Assembly: GCA_017163975.1 (NCBI GenBank)
Contig: JAFFSR010000248.1
Span: 2,256,001 to 2,320,000 of the forward strand
From: Anastatus disparis
Taxonomy: Eukaryota > Arthropoda > Insecta > Hymenoptera > Eupelmidae
Length of the DNA stretch: 64,000 bases
Direction of reading: 5' to 3'
The notes below the pieces were generated by a model. The model had not been told where the DNA came from. It searched no databases and was given only the letters and a program-made list of their open reading frames with translations. The translations under genes were made by a program, and so were the position numbers. Below, piece by piece: positions 46,496 through 56,464 of the stretch (within the stretch, counting starts at the first letter, position 1; every line of letters starts with the position of its first letter).

Positions 46496-47970
46496 ATAAT
46501 CAATACCATTTATAGTAACTCCAATTTAAACTTAGTATTTACCGCTGAACAATAACTTTTAAAATTCTAAACTAATGTAATTTAATTTTAATTTCAACAA
46601 CGCAATTTGCTAATTTAATTATCCGAAAACTTTTTAGGTCATTTTCATTATTTGGTTTCCTTTATTTTAAAATAAATTAATATTTATAATAATAATAACT
46701 AATAAACAACCAAATCACTATCCATTTTTCGAAATTAATTTTTTTGTTTATGAGTTTGTTTCCAAATAAATTATATGATCTACCTGTATACCATTATAAT
46801 AATCAACTAAATTTACAAATCAATATTAAACAGATAGTTTAACAGTAAAACACTTAAACAGAAAAATAAAAGAAATTTTAAAAAATTACAAGCTATGATT
46901 GCTCGAATATTTTAATTTAATAATGTAAATCATTCTGTTACGTAAATACTAATAATTAAAGCACATTCACAATTAACTCTTTATTTTTAATAATTTTGAA
47001 ACTAAAAATTGAAACAACCTCGATATGTTTTAATTCAATTACAATTTGTATTTATAGTTAATCGTAATCGGTATAATAATTTAAAGTATTATTAAACCCC
47101 TTTTATTTAATTAAAATTCATATGTTACAATATAAAAAAATATAATAATTCTCAGATTATACCGTAAAAACTTAACATCTTCTGTTCCCACTGTTAGTTT
47201 CGAAATTTAATGCTTACTAGTAATATAAACGAATGTTACAAGCCGGAATCTTGTTTCAAAAAAAAAGATAGTAGAAGTTTAACGCGATTTTTTTTTTCTT
47301 TTAAAACTTAACTGCTGTTCTCACGTTGTCACCTAAAACAAGTAAGGCAATAAAAGTGCAAAGCTTTGCACTAACTATATGCTTTTCCCATGGTATTATA
47401 AGTAGTATTTTAAATGATACACGAAAGTATATCCTCTGATATATTTTAATAAAAACCGCGAAAGCGAATTGCTATCGTACGAAATAACACATTTATATGT
47501 ATACTTAAATAAATACTTTAATGAAATTTCGTTAGTTTCAGACGAACATACTCAACATATTCAAACCAGGGGAGATATTTACGCTTTTCCAAATGAATAA
47601 CTAACAGGTATGCATATTTTAGTTAATATGCATCCCATTTATTTTTAACCATTTGTAGCATGAAGTATTTAAGATAGGTCTAATATTATAATAGAACCGT
47701 AGTAGCTTAATCCTTAATATTAAGTTTAACAAATTCAAATAAATTTTGGGCGGAGTCACTAAATAAATTTTTAAATCTAACCGCGTTGAAATATAGTAAT
47801 ATTTTTCAATTCCGGAATATTTAATAGCGTATCTGCTGGCGAATATCTAACGAAAATTTGAACAAACGTCTAATCGGATCTTTCTAACTTACATAATTAG
47901 TTTTGTAATTCAATTTAAAAAAAAAAAAAAAAAAAACAGAAAATAAATATAAAAGCTGCTTTATTGTATA
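46496..47970. other. AT-rich intergenic DNA
   Basis: No gene or classified repeat seen. Confidence 0.5.
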
Positions 47971-47974
47971 TAAT

Positions 47975-48910
47975 AGGACCCTTGCACTAAAGGCGCAAGA
48001 GAAAGAAAAGATTAGTTGAGAGTAGGATTTCTTGTCCTAAGGTTCAAGAAAAACAATAGGAAAGAAAACGGTACCTAGACAACTGCAGTTAGTAAGTTAG
48101 GTTAGAAAATATTTGACTTTCATGGTAGTGGGCACATGGTCCACGCACGATGGCTTATAGGACATGACTGATCACCATGTTCAATCATAGAAAAAGCAAC
48201 CATGATTAGTCGAATTAGATGTGCGACTCGAGTATAATGCGAAAAACTACGAAATGAAAAAGAATACAAATTGAATTACAAAAAAAAAATGAGATACGAA
48301 ATTGAATACAAATGAATTGAAAATAAATGCCATCCCGATGCTTTTTGTTAAGGTCGTGAGATGATGATTATTACCGGATGCTTTTTGTTAAGGTCCGATG
48401 ACTAAATGAAAATTACAAAAAGAAGAAATATGAAGAAAATCGCGTAGCTTAATCTCGTATACTATTTGTGATTACCCATTGTAGCATAATTAAGACGTCG
48501 AATGCATCGCAAGGGAGTAGATATGCCCACAGCATACGCTTGCGAATGTTATTCGAGCACTATTAGGGAGTAGAAATGCCCACAGCATACGCTAATAGTA
48601 TAAGTAAGGCAATATAAATACAAATACAAAAAGAAAAAAAGGAAACAAACAAGGAAATTACCGAGAATAAATAAAGAAGAAACAAAAAAAAAAAAAAAAA
48701 AATTTACATAATAATCTTGTACTAAAGGTTCAAGATGAAATAAAGAAATAAATATCTAAAACGTGTACGGTATCAAAGGAACTACACAAAAAAAATTAAA
48801 TTAGTAGTTAGATTACAATAATATAGGATTCTTGTACTTAGGTTCAAGAAAAATAATTAATTACATGGAAGTTAGGGTTTTGTACTATAGGTTCAAGAAA
48901 AAAAAAAAAC
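47975..48910. repeat. Dispersed short motif CTTGTACTAAAGGTTCAAG, five copies, plus small direct repeats
   Basis: Variants of this imperfect palindrome occur near 47981, 48029, 48713, 48829 and 48876. Between them are duplicated segments: GATGCTTTTTGTTAAGGTC twice (48337, 48378) and GCCCACAGCATACGCT twice (48523, 48577). Non-coding. Confidence 0.65.
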
Positions 48911-49290
48911 AAATAGATTAGCTAGATACATCCAAAGCTAAAAATTCAAAATATAATAAAGCAGCGCGTAAATTCAAATGTAAAAGATTAGATTCATTTT
49001 TTTTAAAGAAACTAATGTAAGTTCTTTTCTCATATTACGTAGATTAAAAAGTATCATTTTAATATAACATCATGTTTCATTCTTTTTATCATAAATGTGA
49101 CTCCGTCGCGAAATACAACGGCAAAAATTCTTTTTGCAAACTCAAAATCTCTAATTTCTAAATAGCGTTATAAAAAGCGATGCGTTCCCAGGAATAACAA
49201 TGTTTATAGGTGGGAAAAAGAAAGATAGTAAATTAGATATAAAGATGGCACACCTCAAAAAAGAGGGTACCTCTCCTACTAGTTCATAAG

Positions 49291-49327
49291 TATATAAGCT
49301 ACCTGGACAAGACAACGCGCATCAGTC
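49291..49327 (+). promoter_or_regulatory. Core promoter-like TATATAAG plus CATCAGTC
   Basis: TATATAAG at 49291-49298 and TCAGT with its A at 49324, a 34-nt spacing. No ORF follows within 1 kb; an LTR promoter is possible. Confidence 0.45.
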
Positions 49328-49329
49328 TT

Positions 49330-50932
49330 GTTTCAGCAGCATTGCAGTAGTTTCTCACCAAGCTTAATAATTATTATAAAAGTGACAATAATTAGTTAGG
49401 GAATAAGACTACAGCTTTCAAATTAGTAGTTATATAGAGTGTTAATGTGACATTGTCTGGTGAATTCAAGTTTAATTAAAGCTAGGATAAACCTAGGTAA
49501 AATCATTTTTTATTTTATACTCTGGATGTACTACCATCGTACGTCCTACAATAATAATTTTGTTAATATTCATCTTGTTTATTAATATATTACTACTCTT
49601 TTATTTATTAAATTAACTATTAATTTTCATATTGAATTTTTTTTTATTTTATATATTTATTATTCAAATGAATTTCAATATTTACGTGGGTTAACCCATT
49701 AATTCCCTATGATGACACGTTCATCCAAGCGGCACTAATTAACCCGAAATTAATTTAGTCAATCTTAATCTTACCATAAACAAAACATAGTAACGAAATT
49801 AATTCCCATATTGGCATTTAATATCAAATTATCTGTCAAATCCCAAAAATTTATTTTCCGGATTAGCAAAAGCCCCGGAAAACATCTAACAACATTTCAT
49901 AAAATCATTGAAAATTGTTATACGTTCCTGCCCCGCGTCCGCCAGGCCAGGGCCCTATACTATCATTAACACCTCGTGTTAAGTGCACTATTTTAACTGT
50001 TCCACTTGATAAAGTTACTAAGTTAAAATTTTTAGAAAAACTTGTTGGAACTGTTAAAAGCCATCGTCAGTAAGATGCAGTAAATAATATTTGCCAAAAA
50101 AACTTTTGACTATAAAAAAAAAAGAGAGATAAAACTATTGATCAATTGTATTTTAAATCTAATTCTTCCAAGGTAGAAACTTAATCTAATTTGACGTATT
50201 AATCAAAGATTCCTATCTAAAACATAAGTTTTTGTCATATTGTATGTTATTCCGATGTATCAAGATCACTTTCACTGTTCCTAAAAAAATGAAATTTTTA
50301 TACATTATAATCCTACTTTTGAACACTTTCAAGTTAATACCGGAAAGAATTAAACAAATTAGACCGCATTGGCTAATATTAAATCCCTAAATTATTGCCC
50401 GACATGTTCCATTCGTTAAATTCCTATCCAAAACCTTTCTAAAAGACTATTAATAATGCAAATATAAAATTATTGATCAGCCTAATATTGATTTTCAACA
50501 ATCGCGTATTTATTTTCTTTATTACTAAATCTTCGAAAATTTCAATCGCTTATAAATCGTAAATTTGATCTATATTAAATTTACTTAATACTCTCATATT
50601 ATGACTTAAGCATAACCCTTCAAGGAATCTTTCAAGATATGACCGAATTATTTAATTTTGATAATGTTGCTACCTTTATTATTGCTGTCGATCAACATTT
50701 TCAATTTTCTCATACAAAACTTCTTTTTTTTAATATCTATTTCTTGCTCTATTAGTTTTTCGTTGAAAAAAAAGAGTTGTTCTAAATATACGTATCCTAA
50801 CCAACAAATAATTGTAACTTTTAACTTCCAATTCGTACGTCTAAACATAGTAATTTGGTAATGTTGGAATCCTATTCCACATTAGGTAATCGCTGAGTAC
50901 AGGTTATGATCGATATTGATTTTATAATAACA
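49330..50932. other. AT-rich DNA, no gene seen
   Basis: A few G+C-richer bases near 49930-49960 only. No ORF with recognisable content. Confidence 0.45.
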
Positions 50933-51480
50933 AGTAGATAAGCTATGTCTCTTCTGGCGCACTGCGCTAGAAATGCTATGTCTGTTCTGGCGCACTGCGC
51001 TGGAAATGCTATGAGGTTTTCTGAAAGCCCGTGATTTCTGGCTCACGCGGAAATCAGCGAGCGCTATGCCATAGCGGCATATCTAATATTTTGAATATTA
51101 TAATTTTTATATTATAATTTTTATATTATAATTTTTATATTATAATTATAATTTTTATATTATAATTTTTATATTATAATTATAATTTTTATATTATAAT
51201 TTTTATATTATAATTATAATTTTTATATTATAATTTTTATATTATAATTATAATTTTTATATTATAATTATAATTTTTATATTATAATTTTTATATTATA
51301 ATTATAATTTTTATATTATAATTATAATTTTTATATTATAATTATAATTTTTATATTATAATTTTTATATTATAATTCATATTATAATTCATATTATAAT
51401 TTTTATGAAAAAGCCCACAGCGGTATGCGATATGGGCCTATCTACTATTTTAAATATAATTCATATTATAATTTTTACAT
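50933..51480. repeat. Copy B left end: 35-bp duplication, inverted terminus, AT minisatellite
   Basis: TTCTGGCGCACTGCGCT is duplicated with its flanks near 50955 and 50990. From about 51090 to 51480 there are many copies of TATTATAATTTT and ATAATTATAATT units. CCTATCTACT at 51449-51458 is an inverted copy of the terminal AGTAGAT motif. Confidence 0.75.
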
Positions 51481-51692
51481 TATAATTTTTTATATTTAAT
51501 ATTCGATGAGGGAGTTTTGGATGATGATTGATTCATACTAGAATATTTTTCATCTACATATTCTTTCCAGTTTACATCTTTCTTTCGTCTGTTACGAAGA
51601 AGGGGTGTATACTCTGAACAATTTTGATCTGAATTCTGATCTGAGGAGTTTGAGGAGTTGCCCCCTCCCATGCTTGTTGAAGCTTGTCCCAT
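51480..51692 (-). CDS. Small MGQ-start protein, possibly N-myristoylated (copy B)
   Basis: 70 aa starting MGQASTSMGGG. Ser/Asn-rich N-terminal half, then NCSEYTPLL, VNWKEY and the C-terminus IKYKKL, all shared with copy A. Gly2 and Ser/Thr at positions 5-6 fit N-myristoylation. A minus-strand TATAAATAG box lies about 35 nt upstream of the ATG. The Ser/Gly stretch is about 20 residues longer than in A. Function unknown. Confidence 0.7.
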   Translation of the reverse strand: MGQASTSMGGGNSSNSSDQNSDQNCSEYTPLLRNRRKKDVNWKEYVDEKYSSMNQSSSKTPSSNIKYKKL

Positions 51693-51734
51693 TTTGGAAT
51701 GAATGTGAAATCGGAAAGCACCTACTATTTATAG

Positions 51735-52226
51735 TTAGTCACACTCCATTTTCTCGGAAATACTCTCAGTGAGAAATTTTTTCATGAGTCTTACGTTGTG
51801 AAGGGCACAACTAGCTCTGTATGCTCCATTATGATGCGGGCAAACCGTGACAAGTTTGATCTTGTCTAGCGGTGGAAAACCCATTTCTGCTACATCATGA
51901 ACTTTGAACTTGAAGCGTTCTAACCATGCTTTCTTGATGGAACCCATAACCAAGACTTTACTAGCATCGTGTAATGCCTCTCTAAGTAATTTTACTGCAT
52001 CTGTGTATGGAATATTTCCTGAATCCCAAGATAGTTCATGGTAATGCTCTTCTAACCATATGTTTTCTCTCTTATACTTATCCGATAGGCGACGCCAAGG
52101 ATAAGGCTTCTCGAATAAGAGTACAACAGGGTCGGAATCATCTTTGAGAGGAACTATTGCCAATTCTTTGAGGATGTAATCATTACCTGGCTGTTTGAAG
52201 CCTTGCATATCTACCAAGTACTCCAT
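51735..52226 (-). CDS. DMQGF-type accessory protein, intact (copy B, left)
   Basis: 163 aa. The N-terminus MEYLVDMQGFKQP is followed by LKELAIVPL, then PYPWRRLSDKY, WLEEHYHELSWDSGNIPY, a KVLVMGSIKKAWLE segment and a C-terminal CPHH...C pattern. It is paralogous to the right-end gene at 61990-62657 (LDLQGFRR, VKEAAVIPI, NRWLEAHHHGIPWNAG). The early Asp, the following Glu in KEL and a late Cys/His motif could belong to an RNase-H-like nuclease fold, but that is inference from layout. It occupies the site where copy A has an MDxxK-family gene. Confidence 0.6.
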   Translation of the reverse strand: MEYLVDMQGFKQPGNDYILKELAIVPLKDDSDPVVLLFEKPYPWRRLSDKYKRENIWLEEHYHELSWDSGNIPYTDAVKLLREALHDASKVLVMGSIKKAWLERFKFKVHDVAEMGFPPLDKIKLVTVCPHHNGAYRASCALHNVRLMKKFLTESISEKMECD

Positions 52227-52275
52227 CCTGAATGAGAGACTCTTACTGACGAGTCAGCTTTTTATATTGATTCCC

Positions 52276-53514
52276 TCACACAAGTTTTCGTACGTTACCG
52301 CTCGCGGCGCTGTAGTGAACAACACGATCGTGTAAGATTAAGCAGTGAGCAGAAGTTCCTGCTGGAAAGTTACCTCTCGATTCGAATTCCAGTCGAACAT
52401 CCACAGGGGCACTCTTTAACGATTCGTTTTGTTTAGAACAATCGATCACGATTAAAGGTAAGTACGTGATGTAATGTTGTTTTTTTAGCATAGGCTCGAT
52501 ATCTTTAAAATAGTAAGCACTTTGAAAGTTGGCGTACATATCGTATAACATTGCGTATTGATTATGAGGGATATCTAAATTCAAATTTCCATACGGATAG
52601 TATTGAGAATTGAGAAACAGCTTTACATTACTAATATTGCAATGATCGAAGCGACTCGCGTTGATAGTTCTCTGACTTTTTCGATTCGTTTGAAAACCTA
52701 GTATTACGAATCGTGGCTTTTCCAGCTGATTGGAAGTTTTGACGGTCCAAACATGCCTAGATGTTGTGGGAAGTAGTGGATACTCGTACAAATCCCAACT
52801 ACGAAAACTCATTTTGATTGGTTTATCTTTCTCAACATGATTTAATAGTTGAATTTTGTACGAGCTTGATACTACTACGTAAGGCATAAGCCACTCTATT
52901 CTATTCAATTCAATCTTGAAATTCTCAAACGCGTTAGGATGAGTTGCGTCTGGTGCTGTTTGTACGACAGCGTTCAAATTATTTCTCGATCTCGTTAGAA
53001 TAAGCTCGTGTTTCACATTGATTACGATTTTACGATAATCTTCAGCGAAGCCTAGAATCATAGCTAGAGGAATCGAAACATCGAAGTAACCTGTATTGTT
53101 AGTCAACTGCTGTGTTTCTTCGACATCGAGCCATCCTGCGTTTTCAATAATCAAGCTTTGACTGGGATTGAGCGAGACCCAACCTTTCATTAGAGTAGTC
53201 AAACCTACATTCTTACACTTATCGATTTCTACTGCGTTGATCTCATAACGTATTTCCTCAAACATATGACAGATGGCGTTGTTGACTAATTTAGTATTAG
53301 TTAAAGCAGTTCCATCGGCTTTCACTAGTTTACCACAAATATGTAGCGAACTGCGTGATGGTAGAAGACACAAATCTTGATGTTGAATGGCTATACGAAT
53401 CTCATCGCTGTTGTTGAAGTTGGATGCTGAGTATGGTTGATGAGCATGTATCTCGTAATGTTCTATTGATTCGTCATACTTTACAGCTGACTTTATACTT
53501 AGTATTTCTTCCAT
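52276..53514 (-). CDS. MCP: Double-jelly-roll major capsid protein, intact (copy B)
   Basis: 412 aa, within the range of small Polinton capsid proteins. It starts MEEILSIKSAVKYDES. The first jelly-roll covers about residues 30-200 (IAIQHQDLCLLPSRSSLHI, GWVSLNPSQSLIIENAGW, IPLAMILGFAEDY). The second covers about 210-400, with PRFVILGFQTNRK and KLFLNSQYYPYGNLNLDI. No nonsense codon or frameshift. Capsomer formation as in adenovirus hexon is family knowledge. The promoter (TATAAAAG and TCAGT, 34 nt apart) lies about 120 nt upstream inside the preceding small ORF. It is separated by 50 nt from the 163-aa gene. Confidence 0.85.
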   Translation of the reverse strand: MEEILSIKSAVKYDESIEHYEIHAHQPYSASNFNNSDEIRIAIQHQDLCLLPSRSSLHICGKLVKADGTALTNTKLVNNAICHMFEEIRYEINAVEIDKCKNVGLTTLMKGWVSLNPSQSLIIENAGWLDVEETQQLTNNTGYFDVSIPLAMILGFAEDYRKIVINVKHELILTRSRNNLNAVVQTAPDATHPNAFENFKIELNRIEWLMPYVVVSSSYKIQLLNHVEKDKPIKMSFRSWDLYEYPLLPTTSRHVWTVKTSNQLEKPRFVILGFQTNRKSQRTINASRFDHCNISNVKLFLNSQYYPYGNLNLDIPHNQYAMLYDMYANFQSAYYFKDIEPMLKKQHYITYLPLIVIDCSKQNESLKSAPVDVRLEFESRGNFPAGTSAHCLILHDRVVHYSAASGNVRKLV

Positions 53515-53544
53515 TTTTCTGTAAACAACAAAAGAATAAACAAG

Positions 53545-53703
53545 TTATTTTCCACCAGGGACGACACGAAGGCCGAGACTCCTTAGAAACTGTATGTTTT
53601 GCCGTGTTTACGCTTCGTCTGCTCTTGGCCGACTGATGCTCGGTCTCCATCTTGATCTGCTTTTATAGCCTTTTCCAACTTTAGAATTAAATACAATTCC
53701 CAT
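53545..53703 (-). pseudogene. Tiny basic ORF between penton and MCP genes, one stop (copy B)
   Basis: Homologue of the 57-aa ORF at 22758-22931. Its ATG overlaps the penton stop as TAATG. An in-frame TAA at 53608-53610 splits it into about 31 and 20 codons; the second part keeps TRQNIQFLRSLGLR. The embedded capsid promoter is unaffected. Confidence 0.5.
53632..53667 (-). promoter_or_regulatory. Core promoter of the capsid gene: TATAAAAG plus TCAGT (copy B)
   Basis: The minus strand has TATAAAAG (53667 to 53660) and CATCAGTCG, with its A at 53634: 34 nt, exactly as in copy A. Confidence 0.65.
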
Positions 53704-54389
53704 TACGCTTGTTTAAGATGTAATCTGATGCTAATAATTTCTCCTCGAAAATTAACAAGTTGTCCGTCTTGATCGACTATGCGCACTTGAATGTGATCTA
53801 TGCTCTTGACGACGATCGGAAGGTAAATGACCGGTGAAGGAACTTTGATGATCTTATATCCTGGCGGTACTACTGGGAAGAACTCGTGTATCGTATGCAC
53901 TCGTTGACCGTTTATATACCCACCGCAGGTGATGTCACATTCTATTCGTAGAGCGTTGACCTTCAAGATGGCTACTGGTAAATCCGAACTGTGAGTGACG
54001 TCTGCTTCTAGAAGACGTTTAGCGAATCCTAATAGAGGTCCTATGGAATTTTTCGATCGGAAATCAATAGGACGATTGCATTTGATTTCACTGCGAAGAG
54101 TACTATTGTTAGGTTTTATATTGATTGAGATATTTTTGCTCGCGAGCGTCTTGCTAAGATAATTCTCTATGTCCTCGATCTCGTAACTACCTGTTGGTAA
54201 AGTAATTTCTTCTTTACCAACGTGGAATAGATTGCTACCCTCATCAATATTAGGTATTGAATTGAAGGTCATGAAAGCAACTAAACCAAGAACATAATTT
54301 TTATCGGGAGAAAGTTCAATAGGTGGAAAATATTGTGCCTCAAGTACGGATGATGTATCCGAAAGACTTAACGTCAATGATTCTTCCAT
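53703..54389 (-). CDS. Penton-like single-jelly-roll minor capsid protein (copy B)
   Basis: 228 aa, same length as in copy A. Motifs AQYFPPIELSPDKNYVLGL, LPTGSYEIEDIENYL, NSIGPLLGF and NFRGE. The start MEESLTL is the only Met that aligns with A. Its stop overlaps the start of the next small ORF (TAATG). A minus-strand TATATAAAG sits about 50-60 nt upstream, inside the protease 3' end, so it probably has its own promoter. Expected to form capsid vertices. Confidence 0.8.
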   Translation of the reverse strand: MEESLTLSLSDTSSVLEAQYFPPIELSPDKNYVLGLVAFMTFNSIPNIDEGSNLFHVGKEEITLPTGSYEIEDIENYLSKTLASKNISINIKPNNSTLRSEIKCNRPIDFRSKNSIGPLLGFAKRLLEADVTHSSDLPVAILKVNALRIECDITCGGYINGQRVHTIHEFFPVVPPGYKIIKVPSPVIYLPIVVKSIDHIQVRIVDQDGQLVNFRGEIISIRLHLKQA

Positions 54390-54436
54390 GATGACTATTA
54401 AACTTATAATAAGTTAATATTCACACACCGATGTCT

Positions 54437-54830
54437 TTATATACTAAGAGCTCTGCTTAAGAATTTTAGACAAAGATGACCGCAGTTGAATGTATCGAAG
54501 TCTTGATATCTTTGAGGGTTGTACTTGATTTCATCGACACTCAAGTACAACATTAAATCTAAAGGTGGCTGAAGATCTCCAAAACTATCGAAGTAGACTA
54601 CGCTATTTCCTCGTTTCCGATAAGCTACCCAATGAGTTCCTGGTCCATCTGCATCATCGAGATTAACAATGGCCGATTCACGATAACGAGGACCACTCTT
54701 TGGTAATGCATTTCGCATAAAAACTCCTCGGAAGTTCGGAATTTTTAAAATTCTTGCATACTTTATGATGTCAGCGTCAGTAAGAGCTCTATCGGGTAAC
54801 CTTACTTCGTTGATCTTTTTTTTTTTAAAC
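54437..54830 (-). CDS. Adenain-like cysteine protease, probably made by -1 frameshift (copy B)
   Basis: Same architecture as copy A: N-terminal LTDADIIKYARIL and NFRGVF, then His in GTHWVAY, Asp in YFDSFGD and Cys in FNCGHLCL. The open -1 frame begins within the A-run at 54816-54826 and has no ATG before the conserved N-terminus. The zero-frame PLA2 ORF ends at 54802-54804, 12 nt past the A-run. About 130 aa. Intact catalytic residues in both copies argue the protein is, or recently was, used. Confidence 0.75.
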
Positions 54831-55617
54831 CTTTACCATGGTAAGGCTTAAGACGAAGCCCGAGTCCACTCTTACTTGGCTGTAAATAAACCCCTTTACC
54901 GAGAGCTATTTCTTCCATTTTCTTATTATGTCTCTTAATCTCCTCCAATTGTGAATTGGCAGATTTAGAATCGTTGACTGCCTTAGCTATACCAGCAGCA
55001 CCGCCTGCAATACCACCAACTGCACTTAAACCGGCAAATAACGGTATGAGAAATGGTAAAAATCCTCCAACTTTCTTTGGAATCGGTAGTTTGCGTGGAA
55101 TCTTAACGTTTTCCTTACCACCTGCCACTCTAACGGCACTACGTGCACCTTTCAATGCTGATAAAATAACTTTACGAGCACATTTGCTGGGAACTATTGA
55201 TTTCGAGGCAGCTTTCACTACATTATTGAATGTAATGGCTGCTCCCTTCTTCTTTCTCATACCCATGCCGAATCTAGATTTTAGTTTCATTGCTTTACTA
55301 ACAGCAAAAGCAGCTGCTTTCTCTCCTATTGATGTGTCCTTTGATTTCACTCGCTGCCAAGCTTTCTCTGCCAACACTTTGTCTGCAGTGTTTCTTGCTT
55401 CCATATTCTCGCGGTTTTGCGAATAAGCTATATCGTGCTCTTTACAAGCCTTGTCAAGAAGATTGATTCCCGGGTCACCTCGAGCTAGTCGTTTAGCTAA
55501 TTTCGTACCTGGTCCGCAGTACTGATATCCTGGAATATGAAGTTCGAATGGAAGACTGTTGATGACTTTATTGAGAAAACCTCGACCACGTTGTCGCTGT
55601 TTATAATGTACGATCAT
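54802..55617 (-). CDS. PLA2-domain virion protein, intact (copy B)
   Basis: 271 aa from the ATG at 55615-55617. Residues about 25-75 form a phospholipase A2 domain of the parvovirus VP1-unique type: calcium loop YCGPGT, then NLLDKACKEHDIAY with the catalytic His-Asp pair. A basic middle (RKKKGA; IPRKLPIPKK) may serve DNA or nuclear targeting. A hydrophobic Gly/Ala-rich helix (FLPFLIPLFAGLSAVGG) near residue 190 resembles a membrane-lytic segment. In parvoviruses such domains breach endosomes; the same use here is inference. The ORF ends in KKKRSTK right after the slippery site, so a PLA2-protease fusion is the likely minor product. Confidence 0.8.
   Translation of the reverse strand: MIVHYKQRQRGRGFLNKVINSLPFELHIPGYQYCGPGTKLAKRLARGDPGINLLDKACKEHDIAYSQNRENMEARNTADKVLAEKAWQRVKSKDTSIGEKAAAFAVSKAMKLKSRFGMGMRKKKGAAITFNNVVKAASKSIVPSKCARKVILSALKGARSAVRVAGGKENVKIPRKLPIPKKVGGFLPFLIPLFAGLSAVGGIAGGAAGIAKAVNDSKSANSQLEEIKRHNKKMEEIALGKGVYLQPSKSGLGLRLKPYHGKGLKKKRSTK
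54816..54829 (-). promoter_or_regulatory. Candidate -1 frameshift site, T TTA AAA plus A11 (copy B)
   Basis: Zero-frame codons GGT TTA AAA AAA contain the slippery heptamer T TTA AAA (54829 to 54823). The run is 11 A against 14 A in copy A. The zero-frame stop follows at 54802-54804. Confidence 0.6.
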
Positions 55618-55640
55618 CACCCTATGAAGGTTAAATGAAG

Positions 55641-55678
55641 ACTGATGCTTGTGAGGGTATATAAGGCCTCTATTTATA
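55641..55678. promoter_or_regulatory. Divergent core promoters for PLA2 (-) and ATPase (+), copy B
   Basis: Plus TATATAAG at 55658-55665; minus TATAAATA (55678 to 55671) with initiator CATCAGTC, its A at 55643 (36 nt). Same back-to-back layout as copy A despite diverged flanks. Confidence 0.65.
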
Positions 55679-55718
55679 CTAAATCGATCACTCTTGTTTG
55701 AGATCTAATTGCATCAAC

Positions 55719-56423
55719 ATGAATTTCAAAGAACATCCGGTTAAACTTCCAATCGTAAATTTTGACACGATAGTCGAGCAGGAAAAAAAGACAAAGAGGC
55801 ATGGAGACTTACTTCCGGATAGTATTCGAGCCATATTTTGCGGGCCATCTAACTGCGGTAAAACTAATAGCCTACTCGCAATGATTACCCATCCTAATGG
55901 ACTAAGATTCGAGAACGTATATGTCTACTCGAAGTCTCTAAATCAACCAAAGTATAAGTATTTGAAGGAGCTCCTCGAACCGATAGACAGTATACAATAT
56001 TTTCCATTCAGCGAACACGAATCAGTAGTATCACCTGACGATGCCTTACCTAATTCCATAATGGTATTCGACGACATAGCTTGTGAGAAACAGGACAATG
56101 TAAGAGCATTTTTCTGTATGGGGAGACATAAAAACGTCGACTGTTTCTATTTCTGTCAATCTTATGCTCATGTACCGAAACATCTTGTAAGAGACAATGT
56201 AAATTTATTAATAATTTTCCGACAAGATGATGTTAACTTAAGACATCTGTACGATGATCACGTAAATTCGGACATGACTTATGCACAATTTAAAAGCCTA
56301 TGTTCACGATGTTGGACAGATGATAAGTATGGTTTCTTGATGATTGAAAAAGATAGTTCAATCAATGCTGGCAGGTATAGAAAGGGCTTCGACTGTTTTG
56401 CTATAAATATAGAACACTCTTAA
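55719..56423 (+). CDS. FtsK/HerA-type genome-packaging ATPase, intact (copy B)
   Basis: 234 aa from the ATG that gives MNFKEHPVKL. Walker A is CGPSNCGKTNSL near residue 45; Walker B is SIMVFDDIAC near 115; a QSYAHVPKHLVRDN segment follows as a probable sensor/arginine region. The length matches compact Polinton ATPases. It would power packaging of the linear genome into the MCP/penton capsid. It is transcribed away from PLA2 and is followed 41 nt later by the coiled-coil gene. Confidence 0.85.
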   Translation: MNFKEHPVKLPIVNFDTIVEQEKKTKRHGDLLPDSIRAIFCGPSNCGKTNSLLAMITHPNGLRFENVYVYSKSLNQPKYKYLKELLEPIDSIQYFPFSEHESVVSPDDALPNSIMVFDDIACEKQDNVRAFFCMGRHKNVDCFYFCQSYAHVPKHLVRDNVNLLIIFRQDDVNLRHLYDDHVNSDMTYAQFKSLCSRCWTDDKYGFLMIEKDSSINAGRYRKGFDCFAINIEHS

Positions 56424-56464
56424 TTCAATCATATCATTCCATGATCTAACGTCGAATCGACAAC

